From Streptomyces sp. H27-H1 (GTDB lineage Bacteria; Actinomycetota; Actinomycetes; Streptomycetales; Streptomycetaceae): a stretch of DNA of 64,000 nucleotides. This document shows, piece after piece, positions 52,322 through 61,957 of the stretch; positions within the stretch are counted from its first letter, which is position 1, and each line of letters starts with the position of its first letter. The notes beneath the pieces were generated by a model that did not search any database, was not told where the DNA came from, and saw only the letters and a list, made by a program, of their open reading frames with translations. The stretch covers positions 62,001 to 126,000 of the forward strand of contig NZ_JAPNLJ010000015.1 of the NCBI RefSeq assembly GCF_026627445.1, given 5' to 3'. Both the position numbers and the translations under genes were made by a program.

Positions 52322-53638
52322 ATGCGTAGAACCCGAGCCGTCGCCGTCACCGCCGTCACCGTCTCCATGCTCGCAGCCGCCACCGCCTGTGGAGGCGGAT
52401 CCGCGGATGCGGAGGGCTCCAACAAGGCGCCCAAGGAGATCACCTACTGGGCCTCCAACCAAGGCCCCGACATCGCGGCGGACCAGGCGACCCTCGGCCC
52501 GGAGCTGAAGAAGTTCGAGGAGCAGACCGGCATAAAGGTCAAGCTCGAAGTGGTCCCGTGGTCCGACCTGCTCAACAGGATCCTGGCCGCCACCGCTTCC
52601 GGGCAGGGCCCGGACGTCCTCAACATCGGCAACACCTGGTCCTCCTCCCTGCAGGCCACCGGCGCCCTGCTGCCCTGGGACGCCAAGAACTTCGAAGCGA
52701 TCGGCGGGAAGGACCGCTTCGTCGACTCCGCCATCGGTTCGGCGGGCGCCGCGGGCAAGGACCCGGCCGCCGTCCCGCTGTACTCGATGTCGTACGCGCT
52801 CTACTACAACAAGAAGGTGTTCAAGGAGGCGGGCATCGACAAGCCCCCGGCCACCTGGGACGAGATGGTCACCATCGGCCAGAAGCTGTCCAAGGACGGC
52901 AAGTGGGCGCTGGGAGCCGAGGGTTCGAACCTCTCCAACAACATCCACCAGGCCTTCGTCTTCTCCCGCCAGCACGGAGCGGAGTTCTTCGACGCGAGCG
53001 GCAAGCCCACCTTCGACTCCGCGGCCAACGTCGACGCCGTCAAGCAGTACGTCGACCTGATGGCCAAGGACAAGATCATTGCCCCGGGCAACGCCGAGTA
53101 CGACAAGAACCAGTCCCTCCAGGACTTCTCCAACGGCAAGACCGCCATGGTGCTGTGGCAGAGCGCGGCCAGCAGCTTCAAGGCCAACGGGATGAAGGAG
53201 GGCGACTGGGGCGTGGCCCCCGTCCCGGTCCCGGCCGGCGGCGCCCCCGGTGCAGGCAAGAACATCAATTCCATGGTCGCCGGCATCAACATGGCGGTCT
53301 TCAAGAACACCGACAACATCGACGGCTCGCTGAAGTTCGTGAAGTTCATGACCAGCGACGAGGAGCAGAAGACCCTCAACAAGACCTACGGCTCCATCCC
53401 GCCGGTCAAGGCGGCCCAGACGGACGCCGCCTTCGCCAGCGAGGACCTGACGGTGCTCCGCAATACGCTGTCCACCAGCGCCGCCCCGCTCCCGCAGGTC
53501 CCCGAGGAGTCGCAGTTCGAGACCGCGGTCGGAACCGCCGTCAAGGAGCTCTTCGCCGACGCCGCGGCCGGCCGCGCGGTGACCACCGAGTCGGTCAAGG
53601 CGAAGCTCACCAAGGCCCAGCAGCAGATGCAGAATTGA
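52322..53638 (+). CDS. sugar ABC transporter substrate-binding lipoprotein
   Basis: 438 residues. The signal peptide ends in lipobox ATAC with Cys23. The rest is a family 1 carbohydrate-binding protein (ITYWASNQGPDIAADQATLG; LYYNKKVFKEAGIDKPPATW; NGKTAMVLWQSAA; FVKFMTSDEEQKTLNKTYGS). It delivers an oligosaccharide, probably a beta-glucoside given the GH1 partner, to the permeases encoded downstream. It is first in a four-gene operon. Confidence 0.93.
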   Translation: MRRTRAVAVTAVTVSMLAAATACGGGSADAEGSNKAPKEITYWASNQGPDIAADQATLGPELKKFEEQTGIKVKLEVVPWSDLLNRILAATASGQGPDVLNIGNTWSSSLQATGALLPWDAKNFEAIGGKDRFVDSAIGSAGAAGKDPAAVPLYSMSYALYYNKKVFKEAGIDKPPATWDEMVTIGQKLSKDGKWALGAEGSNLSNNIHQAFVFSRQHGAEFFDASGKPTFDSAANVDAVKQYVDLMAKDKIIAPGNAEYDKNQSLQDFSNGKTAMVLWQSAASSFKANGMKEGDWGVAPVPVPAGGAPGAGKNINSMVAGINMAVFKNTDNIDGSLKFVKFMTSDEEQKTLNKTYGSIPPVKAAQTDAAFASEDLTVLRNTLSTSAAPLPQVPEESQFETAVGTAVKELFADAAAGRAVTTESVKAKLTKAQQQMQN

Positions 53639-53648
53639 GTAACCGTTC

Positions 53649-54620
53649 ATGACTTCCGCCACGGCGGGAAGGGTGCGGCGTACCACTGCCCGGGTACGCC
53701 GCACCGGGCGCCTGCGCCGCGCCGCCCTGCCCTACCTCCTGCTCCTGCCCGCCCTCCTCTTCGAACTGCTCATCCACCTTGTTCCGATGGTGATGGGCAT
53801 CGTGATGAGCTTCCGGCAGCTGACCCAGTTCTTCATCCGTGACTGGTCCAGCGCCCCCTGGACGGGCCTCGACAACTACAGCCTCGCCGTGGACATCGAC
53901 AAGCCCGTCGGCGCGGCGCTGCTCGACTCCTTCTTCACCACCTGCATGTTCACCCTCCTCTCGGTGGCCTTGTGCTGGTTCCTCGGCACCGCCACCGCCG
54001 TGTTCATGCAGGAGACCTTCCGCGGCCGCGGACTCCTGCGCGGCCTGTTCCTGATCCCCTACGCACTGCCGGGCTACGCGGCCGTCATCACGTGGGCGTT
54101 CATGTTCCAGCGGGACAACGGCCTGGTGAACCACGTCATCCACGACCAGCTGGGCCTCGGCGGCGCCGAGCACACCTTCTGGCTGCTGGGCGAGAACAGC
54201 TTCTGGGCCCTGCTGACCGTCTCCGTCTGGAAGGGCTGGCCGTTCGCCTTCCTCATCGTGATGGCCGCGCTCCAGAACATCCCCAAGGACCTCTACGAGG
54301 CGGCAGCGCTGGACGGGGCCGGCATCTGGCAGCAGATCCGCCGGATCACGCTGCCCTCGGTCGGCGCCGTCAACCAGGTCCTGATCCTCGTGCTGTTCCT
54401 GTGGACCTTCAACGACTTCAACACGCCGTTCGTACTGTTCGGCAAATCGGCCCCCGAAGCGGCCGACCTCATCTCCATCCACATCTACCAATCCAGCTTC
54501 GTGACCTGGAACTTCGGCACCGGCTCGGCCATGTCCGTCCTGCTGCTGCTCTTCCTGCTGCTGGTGACCGCCGGCTACCTGTTCTTCACGACGCGGGGAC
54601 GGAAGGACGCCGATGCCTGA
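53649..54620 (+). CDS. sugar ABC transporter permease, MalF type
   Basis: 323 residues with six membrane helices. The cytoplasmic EAA loop reads EAAALDGAGIWQQIRRITLP (about 215-235), the contact site for the ATPase. It starts 10 bp after the binding-protein stop and overlaps the next permease by 8 bp. Confidence 0.93.
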   Translation: MTSATAGRVRRTTARVRRTGRLRRAALPYLLLLPALLFELLIHLVPMVMGIVMSFRQLTQFFIRDWSSAPWTGLDNYSLAVDIDKPVGAALLDSFFTTCMFTLLSVALCWFLGTATAVFMQETFRGRGLLRGLFLIPYALPGYAAVITWAFMFQRDNGLVNHVIHDQLGLGGAEHTFWLLGENSFWALLTVSVWKGWPFAFLIVMAALQNIPKDLYEAAALDGAGIWQQIRRITLPSVGAVNQVLILVLFLWTFNDFNTPFVLFGKSAPEAADLISIHIYQSSFVTWNFGTGSAMSVLLLLFLLLVTAGYLFFTTRGRKDADA

Positions 54621-55521
54621 CCGCAGCCCCGTACTCGCCCGGCACGGCAGCCCGCGCAAGCAGCCCCGTGCGAGATCACCGCTCGACCCCCCGGTGTCGT
54701 TCAAGGTGATCCGGGCCGTCTTCCTCACCGTCCTCGCCTGCTTCGTCGCACTGCCCGTCTACGTCATGGCGGCCAGCTCGCTCAAGCCCCTCAAGGACGT
54801 GGCGGGAGAGTTCCGCTGGATCCCCAGCGGACTCACCATCCGCCCCTACATCGACATCTGGCACACGGTCCCGCTGGCCAAGTACTTCATGAACTCGCTC
54901 ATCGTGGCGGGCTCGGCCACCGCCTGCTCCGTCGTGATCGCCATCTTCGCGGCGTACGGGGTCAGCCGCTACCGCTTCCGCGGCAAGCGCCTGTTCACCG
55001 TGACCGTGCTGTCCACCCAGATGTTCCCCGGGATCCTCTTCCTGCTCCCGCTGTTCCTGATCTTCGTGAACATCGGCAACACCACCGGGATCGCCCTGTA
55101 CGGATCCCGGGCCGGACTGATCCTCACCTACCTCACCTTCTCCCTCCCCTTCTCCATCTGGATGCTCATCGGGTACTTCGACTCGGTACCGCGCGAGCTC
55201 GACGAGGCAGCCACCGTGGACGGCTGCGGACCGCTCGGCGCGCTCTTCCGCGTCGTCATCCCCGCCGCGATACCCGGCATCGTCGCCGTGGCCGTCTACG
55301 CGTTCATGACCGCCTGGGGCGAAGTGCTCTTCGCCTCCGTCATGACGAACGACGAGACCCGGACCCTCGCCGTCGGACTGCAGGGCTACTCCACGCAGAA
55401 CGACGTGTACTGGAACCAGATCATGGCCGCCTCGCTCGTCGTCAGCATCCCCATCGTCGCCGGATTCCTGCTGCTGCAGCGGTACTTGGTGGCCGGACTC
55501 ACGGCAGGAGCCGTCAAATGA
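54613..55521 (+). CDS. sugar ABC transporter permease, MalG type
   Basis: 302 residues with six membrane helices. The EAA loop reads DEAATVDGCGPLGALFRVVI (about 195-215). It overlaps both neighbours (8 bp upstream, ATGA 4 bp downstream), showing tight translational coupling. No ATP-binding gene follows. In Streptomyces such importers are commonly driven by the shared ATPase MsiK, encoded elsewhere. Confidence 0.93.
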   Translation: MPDRSPVLARHGSPRKQPRARSPLDPPVSFKVIRAVFLTVLACFVALPVYVMAASSLKPLKDVAGEFRWIPSGLTIRPYIDIWHTVPLAKYFMNSLIVAGSATACSVVIAIFAAYGVSRYRFRGKRLFTVTVLSTQMFPGILFLLPLFLIFVNIGNTTGIALYGSRAGLILTYLTFSLPFSIWMLIGYFDSVPRELDEAATVDGCGPLGALFRVVIPAAIPGIVAVAVYAFMTAWGEVLFASVMTNDETRTLAVGLQGYSTQNDVYWNQIMAASLVVSIPIVAGFLLLQRYLVAGLTAGAVK

Positions 55522-56912
55522 CCCTTTCCACGGACCGTTTCAACACAGCCCTCACCGACACCTCCGCGGGCCTCATCGACCTCGCCGCCCTGCCGCGCGA
55601 CTTCGTCTGGGGCACCGCCACCTCCGCCTACCAGATCGAGGGCGCCGTGGCCGAGGACGGCCGCGCCCCCTCCATCTGGGACACCTTCACCCGCGTCCCG
55701 GGCGCCATCGACGGCGGACACAACGGCGACACCGCCTGTGACCACTACCACCGCTGGCGCGAAGACATCGACCTGATGCGGCGGCTCGGCACCAACGCCT
55801 ACCGGCTCTCCGTCGCCTGGCCGCGCGTCATGCCCGGAGGGGACGGCCCGGTCAACGCCAAGGGCCTCGACTTCTACGACCAGTTGATCGACGGCCTGCT
55901 CGCCGCCGGCATCGAGCCGTCCGTCACCCTCTACCACTGGGACCTCCCGCAGGCCCTGCAGGACCGGAGAGGCTGGCCCGAGCGGGCCACCGCCGAGCAC
56001 TTCGCCGCGTACGCCGGGGTCGTGGCGGAGCGCCTCGGGGACCGGGTCACCCAGTGGGCGACGCTCAACGAGCCGCTCTGCTCGGCGTGGATCGGCCACC
56101 TGGAAGGCAAGATGGCCCCCGGCGTGAGCGACCTCACCGCCGCCGTCCGCGCCTCCTACCACCTGCTGCTCGGCCACGGCCTGGCCGCACAGGCCATCCG
56201 TGCCGCAGCACCCGGCGCGCAGATCGGCATCGTCAACAACCTCTCCACCGTCGAGCCCGCCACCGACAGCGACTCCGACCGTGCGGCCGCCCGCCGGATG
56301 GACGGCCACGTCAACCGCTGGTGGCTCGACCCGGTACACGGCCGCGGCTTCCCCGCCGACATGCTGGAGGTCTACGGGGTCGACCTCCCCGAACAGCCCG
56401 GCGACCTGGAGACCATCGCCGCCCCGCTGGACTGGATCGGCCTGAACTACTACTTCCCGCAGGTGGTCACCGCCGACCCGCACGGCGCCGCCCCCTACGC
56501 CCGGATGATCGACAGGCCGGACGTCCCGCGCACCGGCATGGACTGGGAGGTCGACGCGGACGGCCTGGAGTCCCTCATCATGCGGCTGAGCGAGGAGTAC
56601 GGCGCCCAGCGCATCCTCATCACCGAGAACGGCTCCTCGTACCCCGACATCGTCGCCCCCGACGGCAGCGTCCACGACCCCGAGCGCACCGCGTACCTGA
56701 ACGCCCACCTGGCCGCCTGCGCCCGCGCCGCCCGCCGTGGCGCCCCGCTGGCCGGCTACTACGCCTGGTCCCTCCTCGACAACTTCGAATGGGCCTACGG
56801 CTTCGACAAGCGGTTCGGACTGGTCCACGTGGACTACGACACCCAGCAGCGCACCGTCAAGACCAGCGGACGCCACTACGCCGACGTGATCGCCGCCCAT
56901 CGGGCGCTGTAA
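55518..56912 (+). CDS. GH1 beta-glucosidase
   Basis: 464 residues. The GH1 start FVWGTATSAYQIEGAVAEDG, acid/base Glu in TLNEPLCSAW and nucleophile Glu in ITENGSSYPD are all present, as is the C-terminal WSLLDNFEWAYGFDKRFGLV aglycone-site block. There is no signal peptide, so it hydrolyses cellobiose or another beta-glucoside taken up by the coupled importer. Its ATG overlaps the MalG-type stop. Confidence 0.95.
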   Translation: MTLSTDRFNTALTDTSAGLIDLAALPRDFVWGTATSAYQIEGAVAEDGRAPSIWDTFTRVPGAIDGGHNGDTACDHYHRWREDIDLMRRLGTNAYRLSVAWPRVMPGGDGPVNAKGLDFYDQLIDGLLAAGIEPSVTLYHWDLPQALQDRRGWPERATAEHFAAYAGVVAERLGDRVTQWATLNEPLCSAWIGHLEGKMAPGVSDLTAAVRASYHLLLGHGLAAQAIRAAAPGAQIGIVNNLSTVEPATDSDSDRAAARRMDGHVNRWWLDPVHGRGFPADMLEVYGVDLPEQPGDLETIAAPLDWIGLNYYFPQVVTADPHGAAPYARMIDRPDVPRTGMDWEVDADGLESLIMRLSEEYGAQRILITENGSSYPDIVAPDGSVHDPERTAYLNAHLAACARAARRGAPLAGYYAWSLLDNFEWAYGFDKRFGLVHVDYDTQQRTVKTSGRHYADVIAAHRAL

Positions 56913-56955
56913 CCACCCGCCCCTCCCCGTCCCGCCGACCGGACCGCTCCGCCGC

Positions 56956-56990
56956 GCCGCGCCCGCCCCTCCGCCCGGGGCGGGCGCGGC
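56956..56990 (+). terminator. strong hairpin after the importer/GH1 operon
   Basis: GCCGCGCCCGCCCC and GGGGCGGGCGCGGC form a perfect 14-bp stem with a 7-nt loop, followed by TCTTCG. Confidence 0.8.
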
Positions 56991-57043
56991 TCTTCGTGGT
57001 GGGATGGGGCAGGGGGCGTGTGACTCACGGAGAGGCGAGAGGT

Positions 57044-57985
57044 ATGTCCGAGGACCAAGAGGGCACCATGCGGGCGATGACGTACGACGCGTACGGCGGA
57101 GTGGAGGTGCTTTCCGAAACCCGGATCCCGGTGCCCAAGGTAGGCCCCGGAGAGGCTCTGGTACGGGTCCGGTACGCCTCCGTCAACCCCGTCGACTGGA
57201 AGATCATGGCGGGCGGACTCGACGGCCTCATGGACGTCGTGTACCCCGTCGTCCCCGGCTGGGACGTGGCCGGGACCGTCGAGTACGCGGGCATCGACAC
57301 CCCCGAGTTCACCGCCGGCGACGAGGTCATCGCCTACGCCCGCAAGGACTACGTGCACGGCGGCACCTTCGCCGAGTTCGTGACCGTGCCCGTACGGGCC
57401 CTCGCGGCCAAGCCCGTCTCCCTGACCTGGCAGCAGGCCGCGGGGCTGCCGCTGGCCGGCCTCACCGCCTACCAGCTGCTGACGCGCCTGGAGACCGGCA
57501 AGCAGGACACCGTCCTCGTACACGGCGCCGCGGGCGGCGTCGGCTCCCTGGGCGTGCAGATCGCCCGCTCGCTCGGGGCCCGCGTCATCGGCACCGCCTC
57601 CGCCCGCAACCACGACCGGCTGCGCGAGCTGGGCTGCGAACCCGTCGAGTACGGCGACGGGCTCGCGGACCGGGTCCGCGCCCTGGCGCCCGACGGGGTC
57701 ACCGTCGTCGCCGACTTCGTCGGGGGAGTCCTGGAGACCACCCTCGAGGTACTGGCCGACGGCGGCCGGCACGCCTCCATCGCCGACCACACCGTGCTCG
57801 GCGCCGGGGGCCAGTGGATGTGGGTACGTCCCGTCGGCGCCGACCTCGCCGAGCTGGGCCGGCTGGCCGACGCGGGACAGCTCACCGTCACCGTCGCCGA
57901 AGCCTTCCCGCTCGCCGAACTGGCGGCCGCCTTCGAGCTCAGCCAGGAAGGACACACCGCCGGAAAGATCGTCCTGGAGCTCTGA
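57044..57985 (+). CDS. NADPH:quinone-reductase-like zinc-independent MDR oxidoreductase
   Basis: 313 residues from ATG 57044 (GAGAGG upstream). The GroES-like N-domain starts MTYDAYGGVEVLSETRIPVP. The Rossmann part has VHGAAGGVGSLGVQIARSLG (about 155-174) and ends QEGHTAGKIVLEL. No catalytic zinc Cys are seen. It reduces quinones or enones with NADPH. It is monocistronic and lies between two hairpins. Confidence 0.92.
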   Translation: MSEDQEGTMRAMTYDAYGGVEVLSETRIPVPKVGPGEALVRVRYASVNPVDWKIMAGGLDGLMDVVYPVVPGWDVAGTVEYAGIDTPEFTAGDEVIAYARKDYVHGGTFAEFVTVPVRALAAKPVSLTWQQAAGLPLAGLTAYQLLTRLETGKQDTVLVHGAAGGVGSLGVQIARSLGARVIGTASARNHDRLRELGCEPVEYGDGLADRVRALAPDGVTVVADFVGGVLETTLEVLADGGRHASIADHTVLGAGGQWMWVRPVGADLAELGRLADAGQLTVTVAEAFPLAELAAAFELSQEGHTAGKIVLEL

Positions 57986-58013
57986 GCCGGGCCGGCCGAG
58001 CCGGTACGCACGA

Positions 58014-58050
58014 CCGCGCGCCGCCCGGGTCAGGTTCGGGCGGCGCGCGG
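58014..58050. terminator. hairpin between the reductase and the convergent DUF1996 gene
   Basis: CCGCGCGCCGCCCG and CGGGCGGCGCGCGG, a perfect 14-bp stem with a 9-nt loop, 28 bp after the reductase stop. It can act on both strands. Confidence 0.75.
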
Positions 58051-58078
58051 GGTGTGCGGGGCGTCTGGCCAGGGATCA

Positions 58079-58248
58079 GGCGTAGACGCCGAAATGGAAC
58101 AGGGAGTAGCCGTAGCCGGTTCCCCGCTGGGACATGTCGAGGCGGTCGTCGGCCGGTTCAGGGCCACGTTCGTGCCCGGCACCGGCGGCGGGACCACCGT
58201 CACCGAGCGCTGCTCGACGCCTACGTTGCCCCGGCCGGAACGGGCGAG
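58079..58248 (-). pseudogene. collapsed F5/8 type C (discoidin) domain behind the DUF1996 gene
   Basis: On the minus strand VPGTNVALNRPTTAST matches the first strand of a discoidin domain. In another frame, only a few codons later, RGTGYGYSLFHFGVYA and a stop (58079) match the last strand; compare TTGYGYSLWEFQVYG in the gene at 59443. The about 100 residues between them are deleted. It lies directly after the DUF1996 stop, so the ancestor probably encoded a DUF1996-discoidin fusion. Confidence 0.6.
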
Positions 58249-59322
58249 CTACGGGAGGCGTCCGTCGGGACCGAGCACGGTGCCGGCCTCCGGGTGGTAC
58301 TGGTCGTAGCCGCGGTTGTTGCACTGCAGGCCACCCTTGATGCACTGCTGGACCATGGCGTTCAGGGTGCGCTCGTCCCACGCGTTGAAGAAGTCGTAGT
58401 GGAAGGAGTGGCCGGACCCGCTGGACAGCCTGACCTGCGACATGTCCCCGCTGACCGGGAAGGCCATCTTGAACTCGACCATCGGGAGCGCGACCGGGTG
58501 GGAAGCGGGGCAGACGTTGTCGTTGTTGCCCGGCTTCGTGACCGGGTAGGCCATGTGCGCCTTGTGGTCGGGAGTGTCGAGGCTCTTGCCGTCCCAGCAA
58601 CTGGGCGACTGCATACGGATGTTGAGCTGGGTGCCGGCCGGGCAGTTGGCCGGGAACTCGGTGTTCTTGAAGCTGTCACCGCACTCCCAGCCCTCGACCC
58701 AGCCCTTGTGCCCGCGGAACTCCGCCGCGGTCTGGGTCGGGCTGCCGACCACGAACCGCAGGCCCTTGGGGAAGGGGCGCACGCTCGTGTAGTCGGTGAC
58801 CCCGGTCTTGTAGTAGATGACCTGGGGGCCGGTGGGCAGGATCTTCTGGTTGCCGTTGAAGAGCGTCGGCATCCAGTAGCCGGACAGGTCGCCGACGGCG
58901 GTGCAGGCCGTGCCGCCGGCGCTCAGGGAGGCGGTGGTGCTGTTGGCGTCCGTGCCGGTGTTGCCCAGGAAGGTGTGGTCGTGGGAGGCGCCCGGGCGGC
59001 CCGCGAAGACGATCGGGTCGTCGGGCGCGGTCTTGGTGACCGCACAGTTGGCCTGGAACTCGTGGAAGTAGCGGTCCGGCGGGTTGTTCCAGGACGGGGT
59101 CACACCCGTGACCTGCGGAACGGCCGGGATGTAGCCGTCACCGTCGGGGTCGTCGCCGCCCGCGAGCGGGGCCACGGCGGAGTGGTCCATGGTCATGTGG
59201 ACGGCGCCGGAATCGGGCGTTGCCTGGGCGGTGAGCGCGGTGGCGCCGATACCGGCGGCCGCGGTCACGGCGATGGCCGCCGAGACCATGAATGCGGACA
59301 GGGTCCGCGGTCGGAGATTCAT
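58249..59322 (-). CDS. secreted DUF1996 protein
   Basis: 357 residues with a signal peptide (MNLRPRTLSAFMVSAAIAVT... to about 35). DUF1996 hallmarks are FHEFQANCAVTKTAPDDPIV, GASHDHTFLGN, SGYWMPTLFNG, then SPSCWDGKSLDTPDHKAHMA and SGHSFHYDFFNAWDE. Conserved His and Cys residues suggest a metal site. Homologues are common in fungi and actinomycetes that degrade plant or fungal walls, and the function is unproven. The LacI-type palindrome 42 bp upstream suggests induction with the beta-glucoside genes. Confidence 0.87.
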   Translation of the reverse strand: MNLRPRTLSAFMVSAAIAVTAAAGIGATALTAQATPDSGAVHMTMDHSAVAPLAGGDDPDGDGYIPAVPQVTGVTPSWNNPPDRYFHEFQANCAVTKTAPDDPIVFAGRPGASHDHTFLGNTGTDANSTTASLSAGGTACTAVGDLSGYWMPTLFNGNQKILPTGPQVIYYKTGVTDYTSVRPFPKGLRFVVGSPTQTAAEFRGHKGWVEGWECGDSFKNTEFPANCPAGTQLNIRMQSPSCWDGKSLDTPDHKAHMAYPVTKPGNNDNVCPASHPVALPMVEFKMAFPVSGDMSQVRLSSGSGHSFHYDFFNAWDERTLNAMVQQCIKGGLQCNNRGYDQYHPEAGTVLGPDGRLP

Positions 59323-59363
59323 CGTGCAGCTCCTTGTGGGGGAGGGGTGGCGAGAGGGCGGCT

Positions 59364-59381
59364 TGGGAGAGCGCTCTCTCA
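59364..59381 (-). promoter_or_regulatory. second LacI-type operator, upstream of the DUF1996 gene
   Basis: TGGGAGAGCGCTCTCTCA differs at one position from the perfect palindrome at 46316-46333. It is 42 bp before the DUF1996 start. Confidence 0.7.
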
Positions 59382-59395
59382 GATGGCCAGGAAAA

Positions 59396-59422
59396 CGCGG
59401 GGCGGCCGGTGGCCGCCCCGCG
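59396..59422 (-). terminator. intrinsic terminator of the discoidin/glycanase-like gene
   Basis: CGCGGGGCGGCC-GGT-GGCCGCCCCGCG, a perfect 12-bp stem. On the minus strand it is followed by TTTTC, a rare classical U-run in this genome. Confidence 0.8.
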
Positions 59423-59442
59423 AACCGGGGGTCAGTGGAGGA

Positions 59443-61632
<2,190 letters not shown>

Positions 61633-61957
61633 GCGGGGCTACTCCTGACGTTGTGGATCCGGGGGGATCGAAGCGTGAGTGAACTGCCCGTGGCCGAGGC
61701 CGTCAAGGGTTTGAACGTTCATGAACTGAAGATCCAATGAGGTGTCAAACACGCATCAGGCCTGTGAACTTGGAGTTTCTTCAATCCTTGTGAAAAGTGT
61801 TGACGAAAAAACTTCGCAGGACTGTACTGAGGCTCTGACCGCTCCGTCTCGCCGTGCCCGCTACGGCGGGGCGGAGCCTTGGTCCGGAGCCTTCGCCGTG
61901 TTCGGAAAGTGGGGCCCGATGGGCGGCCCGTTGATGCCGTGCGTTCGTTACTTGTCG
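61633..61957. promoter_or_regulatory. AT-rich promoter region of the glycanase-like gene, with palindrome and terminator
   Basis: GTTCATGAAC (61717-61726) is a perfect palindrome within an unusually AT-rich stretch (61711-61815). TTGACA-like boxes occur on both strands. 61841-61855 and 61863-61877 form a 15-bp stem when G-U pairs are allowed (GCTCCGTCTCGCCGT), the likely terminator of the minus-strand fusion gene that stops at 61958. Confidence 0.5.
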
